Below, one piece after another: positions 1 through 5,756 of a stretch of 7,542 bases of DNA (position 1 is the stretch's first letter; each line of letters starts with the position of its first letter). The translations under genes and the position numbers were made by a program. A model generated the notes under the pieces. It saw only the letters and a list, made by a program, of their open reading frames with translations, made no database searches and was not told where the DNA came from. Origin of the DNA: DATDTB01 sp035291025 (GTDB lineage: Archaea > Iainarchaeota > Iainarchaeia > JAFGOX01 > DATDTB01); NCBI GenBank assembly GCA_035291025.1, contig DATDTB010000051.1, forward strand, positions 1 through 7,542, given 5' to 3'.

Positions 1-426
1 CCGTTCAAGTGCTCTTACTGCGCCACTTGCCCTTGCGCGTGCAAGGAAAAAAAGATAAAGGTCCGCGTTCCAGTCGTTGCAGACGCCTCGAAGAAACCAA
101 AAACCCTTCAAGGCTTCCAGGACATGTTCGGGGAAATTTACCCAGCGAATAAGCGCACGCTCGAACACGCCGCGGTTCACTTGGCGGAGGAAATAGGCGA
201 GTTATCCGAGGCGTTTCTGGCGTATAAGGGGAGCCACAAAAAGCAAGACTTCAACAACATCCTATTGGAGGCGGCTGACGTGTTCTCGTGCTACATTGGA
301 GTCTTCAACTCAATGAACTCCAGCCTTGCAAGTGAAATACGGGAATTGTTTGGAGACAATTGCTACAGGTGCCACAAGGCGCCATGTGAGTGCGACTTCC
401 AGACAGTCATGAACTACAAGTCCTAA
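1..426 (+). CDS. MazG-like NTP pyrophosphohydrolase with flanking cysteine knuckles (5' partial)
   Basis: The reading frame is open from the first base, so the N-terminus lies outside the window; the internal ATG at 124 is probably not the start. The core carries the all-alpha MazG metal-binding signature: E63, E64 and E67 in EEIGE, then E90 and D93 in EAAD (numbered from the first visible codon). Enzymes of this family cleave (d)NTPs to NMP and pyrophosphate, often as house-cleaning activity; the substrate cannot be read from sequence. The core is bracketed by two cysteine clusters, CSYCATCPCAC near the visible start and CYRCHKAPCEC near the end. Both fit C-x2-C-x4-C-x-C with a proline before the third cysteine, so each probably binds zinc. 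The prenol kinase gene follows after 12 bases. Family assignment is fairly secure; the role of the cysteine clusters is inference. Confidence 0.8.
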   Translation, partial: PFKCSYCATCPCACKEKKIKVRVPVVADASKKPKTLQGFQDMFGEIYPANKRTLEHAAVHLAEEIGELSEAFLAYKGSHKKQDFNNILLEAADVFSCYIGVFNSMNSSLASEIRELFGDNCYRCHKAPCECDFQTVMNYKS

Positions 427-438
427 GAAACTGGTTCA

Positions 439-1071
439 ATGAAGGCCCACTTCGAGTTGAAGAGGAAGTCAGTCCACTTCCTTGGAGTCCTCTCAATCCC
501 GGCAAGCCTTTACCTTGGAACCACCGCAGTCGGTTTTTCCTTTCTTGGCTTTTCCGTTGCCTTGCTCTTTCACTCTGTTTACTTGGAGCACAAGCATAGG
601 CTGCGCGAGAAAAACCCTTTCCGCGTTAAGGTGTTGGAGGACTTGGAGGACGCGTGGCACGGCTTGATTGACTCATTTGAGAGAAGGGAACACAAGGGAA
701 GGTTTTACGGCGCCATCTTTTACGGCTTGGGAGTCGGGCTGCCGTTGTTGTTGTTCCCGCAGAAAACCGCCTTTCTGGCCGTGATCGCCTTGACCGTTGG
801 CGACACGTTTTCCACTATTATTGGGCGCCACTTTGGAAGGCGAAAGTTGTTTTTTAACCCTAAAAAGTCTTGGGAGGGGTTCATTGCCTGCTTCGCTTCC
901 ACTTTTGCAGGCGCGTTGTTAATTGCGTCCCCGATGGCGGGTTTTTTGACTGCCTTGACCGCTTCAGTCTTTGAGTCGTTGCCAGTTAAAGTAAGCGACA
1001 ACCTGCTCATCCCGTTCAGCGTTTTCCTCGTGTTGTTTTTCTCAGTCAACTACTTTGGAGTGGTCTTGTGA
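439..1071 (+). CDS. SEC59/DGK1/VTE5-family CTP-dependent prenol or lipid kinase
   Basis: This is a 210-residue polytopic membrane protein. The N-terminus has the family signature E-x2-R-K-x2-H (E6, R9, K10, H13). A central ERREHKGRFYGAIFY stretch (about residues 81-95) resembles the conserved loop of dolichol and phytol kinases. The CTP-transfer-like segment is GDTFSTIIGRHFGRRK (residues 121-136) followed by KKSWEG (142-147). Known relatives phosphorylate dolichol, phytol or diacylglycerol with CTP. In an archaeon the likely substrates are polyprenols or dolichols for the lipid-linked sugar carrier pool, or prenols salvaged for membrane lipids. The exact substrate is not decidable here. It differs from CarS-type CDP-archaeol synthase in carrying the SEC59 N-terminal motif. 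No strong ribosome binding site precedes the ATG. The stop overlaps the next start by 4 bases. Confidence 0.78.
   Translation: MKAHFELKRKSVHFLGVLSIPASLYLGTTAVGFSFLGFSVALLFHSVYLEHKHRLREKNPFRVKVLEDLEDAWHGLIDSFERREHKGRFYGAIFYGLGVGLPLLLFPQKTAFLAVIALTVGDTFSTIIGRHFGRRKLFFNPKKSWEGFIACFASTFAGALLIASPMAGFLTALTASVFESLPVKVSDNLLIPFSVFLVLFFSVNYFGVVL
1057..1064 (+). promoter_or_regulatory. Ribosome binding site deciding the GTG start at 1068
   Basis: GGAGTGGT lies inside the end of the prenol kinase gene, with GGAG 7 bases before the GTG at 1068. It resembles the archaeal GGAGGTGAT core. With the GTGA stop/start overlap it supports translational coupling and the GTG start. Confidence 0.6.
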
Positions 1072-1934
1072 GCCTTTCGCTTGGAGTACTGCTGGGAATA
1101 GTCACAATGCTTTGCTGGGGCGCGTCCGACTTCGTTGCGGCAAACTCTTCAAGGAAAATCGGCGCGACGAGGACTTTTTTCTGGAGCCAAGCAATAGTCA
1201 CTATTTTTTACTCCCTGGCGTTTGCCGCCTTCTTCAAGCTGCCCTTGCTTTCGCTTGAAACGCTCGCATTGATAACGTTTGCAGGCCTCTTCAACGCCCT
1301 CGGGTTCCTGGTTTTCTACAAGGCCTTCCAGTTGGGCAAGATTGCAATAGTCAGCCCGATAACAAACACTTGGGCCGTCTTCACGATAGTGATGGCGCTG
1401 GCTTTCCTGGGCGAGAGCCTCACCGCTGTTCAGGCGTTCGGGGCGTTGCTTGCAATCCTTGGAAGCGTGCTGGTTTCGTTCAAGTTGCACGACTTGTACA
1501 ACTTGGACTTGAGCAGGAAAAACGTTGCCTTGGGCGCTGAGTACGCCTTGATTGCCGCGCTGCTCTTTGGTTCTTTTTACACGGTATTGGACGTGCTTGC
1601 CTCCCGCTTGGACTGGTTTTTCCCCATGTTCCTGGTAAGGTTCCCAACGCTTGCCTTGGTCTTCCTTGCCTCCGCTGCCATAAAAAAGAAGCTGGACTTC
1701 CCGTCAAACGCGCTTGGGTTGGTGGCGCTGGTGGGCTTGCTTGAAACTATTGGGAACCTTTCGTACGGTGCCGGCATTACGCTGGAGTTCAGCGCAGTGA
1801 TGGCCCCGATAGCGGCAACAATGCCCCTTGTGACAATACTGCTTGCAGTGGTGCTGTTGAAGGAATCCCTGGAAGTGAACCAGAAAGTCGGGATTGCTTC
1901 AATTGTTTCAGGAATTGTGCTGCTTTCCGTGTAG
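1068..1934 (+). CDS. EamA/DMT-superfamily transporter
   Basis: This 288-residue protein is nearly all hydrophobic and fits ten transmembrane helices in two similar five-helix halves. The first half ends in a PITNTWAVFTIVMALAFLGE stretch followed by a helix of the LLAILGSVLV type. The second half ends in the equivalent APIAATMPLVTILLAVVLLK and IASIVSGIVLL. The glutamate after the ninth-helix-like segment of each half (GES, KES) is typical of EamA repeats. Family members export or import amino acids, metabolites or nucleotide sugars, and some relatives flip lipid-linked sugars; substrate cannot be assigned. The GTG start overlaps the preceding stop (GTGA), so it is probably co-translated with the prenol kinase. 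That neighbour makes an envelope-related cargo conceivable, but this is inference. Confidence 0.85.
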   Translation: MSLSLGVLLGIVTMLCWGASDFVAANSSRKIGATRTFFWSQAIVTIFYSLAFAAFFKLPLLSLETLALITFAGLFNALGFLVFYKAFQLGKIAIVSPITNTWAVFTIVMALAFLGESLTAVQAFGALLAILGSVLVSFKLHDLYNLDLSRKNVALGAEYALIAALLFGSFYTVLDVLASRLDWFFPMFLVRFPTLALVFLASAAIKKKLDFPSNALGLVALVGLLETIGNLSYGAGITLEFSAVMAPIAATMPLVTILLAVVLLKESLEVNQKVGIASIVSGIVLLSV

Positions 1935-1977
1935 GTTAAAAACAGCCCCTTGGTTGTTATATTCAAGGGATCCCTGA

Positions 1978-2412
1978 ATGCTGAAATCCGTGCCCGGTAA
2001 ATTTAGGCAGAGGAAGAAAACGCAGGTTATTGTTGAAGGGAAGAGAAGGTTGGGTAAGGCAAAGCAGGCAGCTGGCCATCTCAGGGTAATTCGAGCAATA
2101 AAAGGCCGAGCGCAACAACGCGGCAGCTTTACGGAAAGCGAGAAAACACGCCTGCATGCATTGCTGGACAAGGTTAGGGGCCTTGGCTTCATCACTGCCC
2201 TGTCAGCGCGTTCAAGGCAAGCGCCTGCGCGCGAGGCTCGTTCTAGGACTCTAAAAATTCAAAGCAACGTGAGGGCCTTGGAGCAACTGCATGAAAGAAG
2301 CAGGGAGCGCGGCCGCTCAAACCCGTCAGAAGAAGTCAGAATTGCTGCCTTGAAGGAAGAACTTTCCAGCCTAGGCGTGACTTTTGCCCCGAAAAAGAAA
2401 CCATTGAACTAG
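1978..2412 (+). CDS. Small basic protein of two tandem helical repeats, function unknown
   Basis: This 144-residue protein is rich in Arg and Lys and I do not recognise it. Residues 35-71 and 98-134 align without gaps over 37 positions with 11 identities, including shared R-x3-RG, SE, R, AL and LG positions. Each unit reads as a basic helix, a polar turn (SFTESE or SNPSEE), and a second amphipathic helix ending LGF or LGV. The basic N-terminus (KFRQRKK) and overall charge suggest nucleic acid or ribosome binding, which is inference. It follows the transporter after 43 bases and may be in its operon. A TTATATT stretch at about 1956-1962 is too close to the ATG for a standard leaderless promoter, although a GTG at 1990 would fit better. 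The stop abuts the polB-tail copy on the other strand. A spurious frame is unlikely given the repeat structure. Confidence 0.6.
   Translation: MLKSVPGKFRQRKKTQVIVEGKRRLGKAKQAAGHLRVIRAIKGRAQQRGSFTESEKTRLHALLDKVRGLGFITALSARSRQAPAREARSRTLKIQSNVRALEQLHERSRERGRSNPSEEVRIAALKEELSSLGVTFAPKKKPLN
2080..2379 (+). repeat. Two diverged 37-codon protein repeats
   Basis: Unit one is 2080-2190 and unit two is 2269-2379, both inside the small basic protein, separated by 26 codons rich in Arg, Ala and Ser. They match at 11 of 37 residues with no gaps, which indicates an old internal duplication. Confidence 0.5.
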
Positions 2413-2451
2413 TCAGCCAAACCACTTGCCGAGCGTTTTCTGCATGCCTTT
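2413..2451 (-). repeat. Direct repeat, distal copy of polB 3' end
   Basis: This 39-base segment matches 3206-3244 at 34 positions in the same orientation and begins exactly at the stop codon in both copies. Weaker similarity continues to the GAA codon at 2464-2466. The pair flanks the vapBC module. Confidence 0.75.
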
Positions 2452-2455
2452 TTTT
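2449..2455 (+). terminator. Oligo-T terminator candidate for the plus-strand genes
   Basis: Seven consecutive T residues lie 37 bases after the stop of the small basic protein. Archaeal RNA polymerase terminates at non-template T-runs. It lies within the polB-tail copy, where it encodes lysines on the other strand. Confidence 0.35.
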
Positions 2456-2466
2456 GCTTTGGCTTC

Positions 2467-2871
2467 CTAAGTCCATGGAGTGGTTCTTTTGATTTCTTTT
2501 ACTTTGTCAAAGTCTGCGTCTTCGGAAACGAATTCTTTGACTGAGTGTGAAATGGCTGATGCTGCGTGGATTGCGTCAGATGGACGTAAGCCGTGAGACT
2601 TCATTAGTTCTAAGAAGAACCAGGAAATTTCCGAGTCCACTGGAACGAATCGCAAATTTTGAATTGACAGCATGTCACTGCAGGCTTTAACTGCTGCTTC
2701 TTTTCCAGCTCTTTTCGAAATAACCCACGCTACTTCTTCTAGCGTCAAGTATGACGTTAGACCTGAAACCTCTCCCTTTTCAACTCGCTTGAGTAAGCGC
2801 GTGCAAGCCTCGCCTTTTGCGTCCTCGTTTAAGGCGGCGTAAATGAAAATATTGGCGTCTAAGTAAATCAT
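2467..2871 (-). CDS. vapC: VapC-like PIN-domain ribonuclease toxin
   Basis: This 134-residue single PIN domain carries the expected acidic residues: D5 in YLDANIFIY, E45/E46 in TLEEVAW, D99 in LRPSDAIHAA, and D118 with D120 in SEDADFDKV. PIN toxins are Mg2+-dependent endoribonucleases that cut tRNA, rRNA or mRNA when the antitoxin is lost. Length is normal for VapC. The gene starts 8 bases after the vapB stop, which is standard antitoxin-first order. It ends in TAG, and the frame then continues for 17 codons through a polB-tail copy to TGA. Its lower GC than polB in the sampled lines suggests acquisition from elsewhere. The catalytic set looks complete, so it is probably active. Confidence 0.88.
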   Translation of the reverse strand: MIYLDANIFIYAALNEDAKGEACTRLLKRVEKGEVSGLTSYLTLEEVAWVISKRAGKEAAVKACSDMLSIQNLRFVPVDSEISWFFLELMKSHGLRPSDAIHAASAISHSVKEFVSEDADFDKVKEIKRTTPWT

Positions 2872-2879
2872 TCACGAGT

Positions 2880-3140
2880 TCACTTTAGGAATTTCTTGAA
2901 TTTTTCCTCAAGCTCGGAGTCAAAGTCCTTGTGGGAGAGCTTGCCAACCCCTTTGCCGAGCCTTGCAAGACTCCTAAGAGAGTCCACGGCAGATTCTTGC
3001 CTTGACTCAATCAAGACTTTTTGGTTGCTCAACCCAATCAGTACCTGTTTTCCTGGCGTCATTCCGGTTGCGTCTCTGAACGTTTTTGGAATGACAACTT
3101 GGCCCTTTGGTCCTACGGTTGCCTTGACTCTCAAATACAT
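2880..3140 (-). CDS. vapB: AbrB/SpoVT-family antitoxin (VapB-like)
   Basis: This 86-residue protein begins with a swapped-hairpin AbrB DNA-binding domain: VKATVGPKGQVVIPKTFRDA at residues 5-24, then TPGKQVLIGL and the closing strand KVLIES. The remaining C-terminal part (from about residue 49) is charged and helical, the usual toxin-binding tail. It should bind both its own promoter and the PIN toxin encoded 8 bases downstream. The ATG is preceded by GGTGGT with a 6-base gap, an acceptable ribosome site. A perfect 7-base inverted repeat sits between the TATA box and the start, consistent with autorepression. Confidence 0.88.
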   Translation of the reverse strand: MYLRVKATVGPKGQVVIPKTFRDATGMTPGKQVLIGLSNQKVLIESRQESAVDSLRSLARLGKGVGKLSHKDFDSELEEKFKKFLK

Positions 3141-3153
3141 TGTAATACCACCA

Positions 3154-3171
3154 GTTATACTATTGTATAAC
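3154..3171 (-). promoter_or_regulatory. Inverted-repeat operator of vapBC
   Basis: On the minus strand this reads GTTATACAATAGTATAAC: two perfect 7-base arms around AATA. It starts just downstream of the TATA box and 13 bases before the vapB ATG, covering the expected transcription start, where a bound AbrB dimer or VapBC complex would block initiation. Binding is inferred from position and symmetry. Confidence 0.6.
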
Positions 3172-3174
3172 TTG

Positions 3175-3187
3175 TATTTATACTTTT
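3175..3187 (-). promoter_or_regulatory. BRE/TATA promoter of vapBC
   Basis: The minus strand reads AAAAGTATAAATA, an A-rich BRE-like start running into a good archaeal TATA box. It is centred about 39 bases upstream of the vapB ATG, which predicts a short leader containing the GGTGGT ribosome site. Confidence 0.55.
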
Positions 3188-3191
3188 GCCT

Positions 3192-3204
3192 CCACTTTCA
3201 GTGG
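3192..3204 (-). other. Short hairpin directly after polB
   Basis: CCACT-GAA-AGTGG forms a perfect 5-base stem with a 3-base loop, one base after the polB stop codon. There is no T-run after it on the minus strand, so it is a weak terminator candidate. It could also be an insertion-boundary remnant. Confidence 0.3.
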
Positions 3205-3205
3205 T

Positions 3206-3244
3206 TCACCCGAACCACTTGCCGAGCGTCTTCTGCGTGCCCTT
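3206..3244 (-). repeat. Direct repeat, proximal copy at the true polB end
   Basis: These are the last 13 codons of polB including TGA. They match 2413-2451 at 34 of 39 bases in the same orientation and encode the PCNA-interacting peptide. Confidence 0.75.
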
Positions 3245-5680
3245 CTGCACCAAGTCTTCCCGCTTGATTCCAAGCGCTCCGAGGATTCGGTGCGCGGCGG
3301 GCGCGACTTGGTTGTTCACGTAATAGTCGACGTCGTAGTCGCCTTCCCTTACGTGCTTCACTTCAACGGCCTTGTCCGAAATCGAGTCGCCGCGCGAGGT
3401 TATGACGTAGTCAATCATGCTGCCCGAGCCGAAGTCGTCTCCTTGCCTGTTGGCTTTCTTTGCTGCCTCAACGTGTGGTTCCTTGGCCGCGTAGGCCTCG
3501 ATGGGCCGCGTTATTTGAGTGTGAATGACTAGCTCCTCCAGTGGAACGCTTTTCTTTTTCAGCCTTTCAACGACTCCGTGGACGTAGTCAACGGCCTTCT
3601 GGGGCTTTCCTTCCTTTAACACGAACTCTAAAACTTTCATTTGCGTGTCCTTGGCGATGTTGCTCCAGTCCCCGCGCACTAGCTCGAAGCCGCGAATCTT
3701 GAACGTGCCTTCCTTGCTCACGAGCGCGTAGCGCTTTTTCGCGCCTTTTTCGCCTTCCTTGGTGGAAACGAATACCCCGCGGGGATAGACTCCGGCGAAT
3801 TCTAGTTCCATTTTTTCAGGCAGTTTTGAGTCGACTTCCTGTGAGAACTTTTGCAGCCTTTCCTCGTTCCAGTCACTCGGGTAAGCGGCGTACAGTGAGT
3901 CCGTGTCTCCGTAGATTACCCTCAAGCCAGCGGTTTCGGCTTCCTGCATGGCCTTCTTTATGTATTCGCGCGCCCAAGCCGTGATGCTTTCAGCCGAGGG
4001 CCGCGAGTACCACCTACCCCGGGGGTAGGCCAGGTAACCATACATCGAGTTTTGGAGTATTTTGAGGCCCCACTGGAAGGCGTACCACTTTGCGTGCTCG
4101 TCAGAGTCCTTCGCGTGCTTTTTCATTTCCGTCTTTGCTTTCTTGCGTTTTTCAATGATTTTCTCGATCAGCAAGGGAAAGAACCCTTTTCTTTCCTGGC
4201 AAAACTTGTGCCCCTTCGGGGACTCCAAGTAGTTCTTGCAGCCCGCGTGCTCAAGCGTTTCCGGGGAGATGTTGTGCGAGGTTATTATGGTCGGGTAAAA
4301 GCTGCCAAAGTCGAATTCGGCAATGTTTTCATGCAGCCCCGGGACCGGCTCTTTGACGTAGGCGCCCTCGATTGGCGCGGCGAACCGTTCGCTGACGTCG
4401 TCGCCTTTCGGCCTCCTTGGCAGCAGTAGGTTCATTTCACGCGCGCGCTTGACCAAGTAGTACTCGGCAATGCTTCCAGTGGTTATCCTGCTCTCCGTTT
4501 CAAGGCTGACGCCGGCGAGCCTGCACAACTCGTAATTGAGGTCGATGAACTCCAAGCCCAGCCTTAGAGTGCCAACCGAGTCGCTTAAGCAGTACTCAGC
4601 CACTTCGTGGGGCTTGTGCTGCCAGTATTCCCGGAACTTTGAGAACTGTATTTCCTTGAGTTTTTCGCCGAAGACGTGTTCGTGGACTTTTTTCAGCGTG
4701 TAACGGGGCAGGTTCATGACGCCGATGCGGTCCAAGAAGGTCATCATCTTGTATACGTCTACGTGCGGCCTTCCCGTGACCTTTGCAACAACGCTTTGCC
4801 CGCCAGTGCGAATCCTGGGCGGGGAGCCGTCGCGGCCCAAGGCAAAAACGGCCCTTGTTTTCTCGGCGCGTTTTTTCAAGTACTTGAAGTCGAACTCGTC
4901 CCCGTTGTAGCTGAGAAGCACGTCCACTTCGTCTTCCCTGACCTGTGAGGCGAATGCTTCAATCATTTCCTTTTCGTCACGCACGACAACGGAGTGGTCC
5001 CAGTCCGACAGCTTGCCGTTGCAGGCGAAGACTTTTTTCACGCCCTTGTTGCTTGCGTAAGAAATCAGTATGACTTTGCCGTTTTCCGGGTTGCTCCACT
5101 CGGCCTGGAAGCCTTGGTCCGGGAGTATTTCAATGTCAAACGCGGCAACAGTTAAACCCGTTGTTTCCTTCTTTTTTTCGGCAATTGACTCTACTTCCAA
5201 GCCCTCCGTGCCTTCAAGCGCCGCCACTTCGTGCCAGCCCATTGGCTTTAGCTTCCTGCAGTTGACGTAGTCCTGTTCCAAGCCAATGTCGAATTCCGCC
5301 GTGTCCAGGACTTCTTCCCAGCGCTTTACCTCGTTTCTTATTTCGTGGACGTCGCCGGAGAAAAAAGCCTCCACTTTCAGGACCTTTGACTTTTCAAGGC
5401 CTGCTTCTTTTTCCTCTTCTGTTACTTGAAACGGAGTGGCTTCCCGCTGTTTTGTGTTTACCTTTGTTTTCCTGATTTTTTCCTTCAAGGACTCAATGCC
5501 TTTCCTTGTGGAGTCTCTCGGGATGACGTAGAAAAAGGGGTGGAAGGAGCGGTCAGTTACTGAGAACGACTTTTTGCTTGTTGTGTCCTTGAAGTAAAGC
5601 TCAACGAAGCTTTGGGTGTTGTCTTGGCGTTCCACAACGTCCAATAGCACGCCTTCCAGTTTCACTGGCTTTTCGCTCAT
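3206..5680 (-). CDS. polB: Family B replicative DNA polymerase
   Basis: This is an 824-residue 5'-3' DNA polymerase with 3'-5' proofreading, the likely replicative enzyme. Exonuclease motifs are FDIE (D182, E184), YNGDEFDF (N259, D264) and YCLSD (Y363, D367). Polymerase motifs are DFGSFYPTII (D457), KILQNSMYG (K540, N544, Y547, G548) and YGDTDS (D592, D594), followed by KKRYAL and the GFELVRGDW thumb-entry segment. All catalytic residues are intact, and length is normal for an archaeal PolB. The C-terminus QKTLGKWF (816-823) is a PIP box for the PCNA clamp. I chose the ATG at 5680: upstream extension to 5815 would overlap the previous gene with low-complexity sequence, and the homologous N-terminal fold begins at MSEKPVKLEG. 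A TATA box about 28 bases upstream makes a leaderless mRNA likely. Its 3' end is duplicated beyond vapC. Confidence 0.97.
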   Translation of the reverse strand: MSEKPVKLEGVLLDVVERQDNTQSFVELYFKDTTSKKSFSVTDRSFHPFFYVIPRDSTRKGIESLKEKIRKTKVNTKQREATPFQVTEEEKEAGLEKSKVLKVEAFFSGDVHEIRNEVKRWEEVLDTAEFDIGLEQDYVNCRKLKPMGWHEVAALEGTEGLEVESIAEKKKETTGLTVAAFDIEILPDQGFQAEWSNPENGKVILISYASNKGVKKVFACNGKLSDWDHSVVVRDEKEMIEAFASQVREDEVDVLLSYNGDEFDFKYLKKRAEKTRAVFALGRDGSPPRIRTGGQSVVAKVTGRPHVDVYKMMTFLDRIGVMNLPRYTLKKVHEHVFGEKLKEIQFSKFREYWQHKPHEVAEYCLSDSVGTLRLGLEFIDLNYELCRLAGVSLETESRITTGSIAEYYLVKRAREMNLLLPRRPKGDDVSERFAAPIEGAYVKEPVPGLHENIAEFDFGSFYPTIITSHNISPETLEHAGCKNYLESPKGHKFCQERKGFFPLLIEKIIEKRKKAKTEMKKHAKDSDEHAKWYAFQWGLKILQNSMYGYLAYPRGRWYSRPSAESITAWAREYIKKAMQEAETAGLRVIYGDTDSLYAAYPSDWNEERLQKFSQEVDSKLPEKMELEFAGVYPRGVFVSTKEGEKGAKKRYALVSKEGTFKIRGFELVRGDWSNIAKDTQMKVLEFVLKEGKPQKAVDYVHGVVERLKKKSVPLEELVIHTQITRPIEAYAAKEPHVEAAKKANRQGDDFGSGSMIDYVITSRGDSISDKAVEVKHVREGDYDVDYYVNNQVAPAAHRILGALGIKREDLVQKGTQKTLGKWFG

Positions 5681-5703
5681 TTTAACGAGTAGGCAGGTAA
5701 TTC

Positions 5704-5718
5704 GTTTAAATGGTTTCG
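5704..5718 (-). promoter_or_regulatory. BRE/TATA promoter of polB (leaderless)
   Basis: The minus strand reads CGAAACCATTTAAAC: a BRE-like CGAAACC joined to a TTTAAA TATA box centred about 28 bases before the ATG at 5680. At the usual archaeal spacing transcription would begin at or next to the ATG. No ribosome site precedes that ATG, in agreement. Confidence 0.6.
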
Positions 5719-5741
5719 TTGAATGGGGTTTTTCTTGCGTT

Positions 5742-5752
5742 AAAGGGAAAAA
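5742..5752 (-). terminator. T-rich terminator candidate after the charged-protein gene
   Basis: The minus strand reads TTTTTCCCTTT starting 4 bases after the TAA of the 350-residue gene and before the polB promoter. It could separate the upstream operon from polB; the T-run is short. Confidence 0.3.
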
Positions 5753-5756
5753 CGTT

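Larger units (their letters stand above)
2413..2466 (-). pseudogene. Displaced copy of the polB C-terminal tail (PIP box) behind vapC
   Basis: Read on the minus strand, the codons after the vapC TAG stop give EAKAKKGMQKTLGKWFG and then TGA. The polymerase ends EDLVQKGTQKTLGKWFG, so 12 of 17 residues match, including the whole PCNA-interacting peptide QKTLGKWF. Over the last 13 codons including the stop, 34 of 39 bases match. Four of the five differences are third-position synonymous changes; one changes T to M. The copy is in the vapC frame, separated from it only by the TAG. It has no start codon with a ribosome site, so it is most simply a relic of the polymerase gene end, left when the toxin-antitoxin module was inserted. 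Readthrough expression as a toxin tail is possible but unsupported. Confidence 0.7.
2413..3205 (-). mobile_element. Candidate 793-base toxin-antitoxin cassette inserted at the polB 3' end
   Basis: The segment between the two copies of the polymerase tail contains vapB, vapC and their promoter and nothing else. Recombination between the direct repeats would remove 793 bases and leave an intact polB directly convergent with the small basic protein gene. Integrative elements often enter gene 3' ends and restore them with a carried copy, which fits this layout. Three hand-counted 60-base lines in the module (from 2521, 2701, 2821) have 40-47% GC, against 55-63% in two polB lines (from 4321 and 4441). 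No integrase or transposase is present, so any mobilisation would have been in trans or is long past. Confidence 0.4.

Noticed and set aside
124..426. Treating the ATG at 124 as the start of the MazG-like gene
   Set aside because: The frame is open to the window edge and the upstream codons encode a cysteine knuckle matching the C-terminal one, so the gene is partial.
720..1049. Antisense open frame opposite the prenol kinase
   Set aside because: It is fully inside a gene with clear family motifs and has no recognisable protein features.
1966..1975. AGGGATCCCT palindrome before the basic protein gene
   Set aside because: It is a single 10-base palindrome with no second copy or partner element, so it gives no support for an operator.
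4052..4429. Plus-strand open frames opposite polB, such as this one
   Set aside because: They are shadows of a gene with all catalytic motifs intact, and arise from its codon bias.
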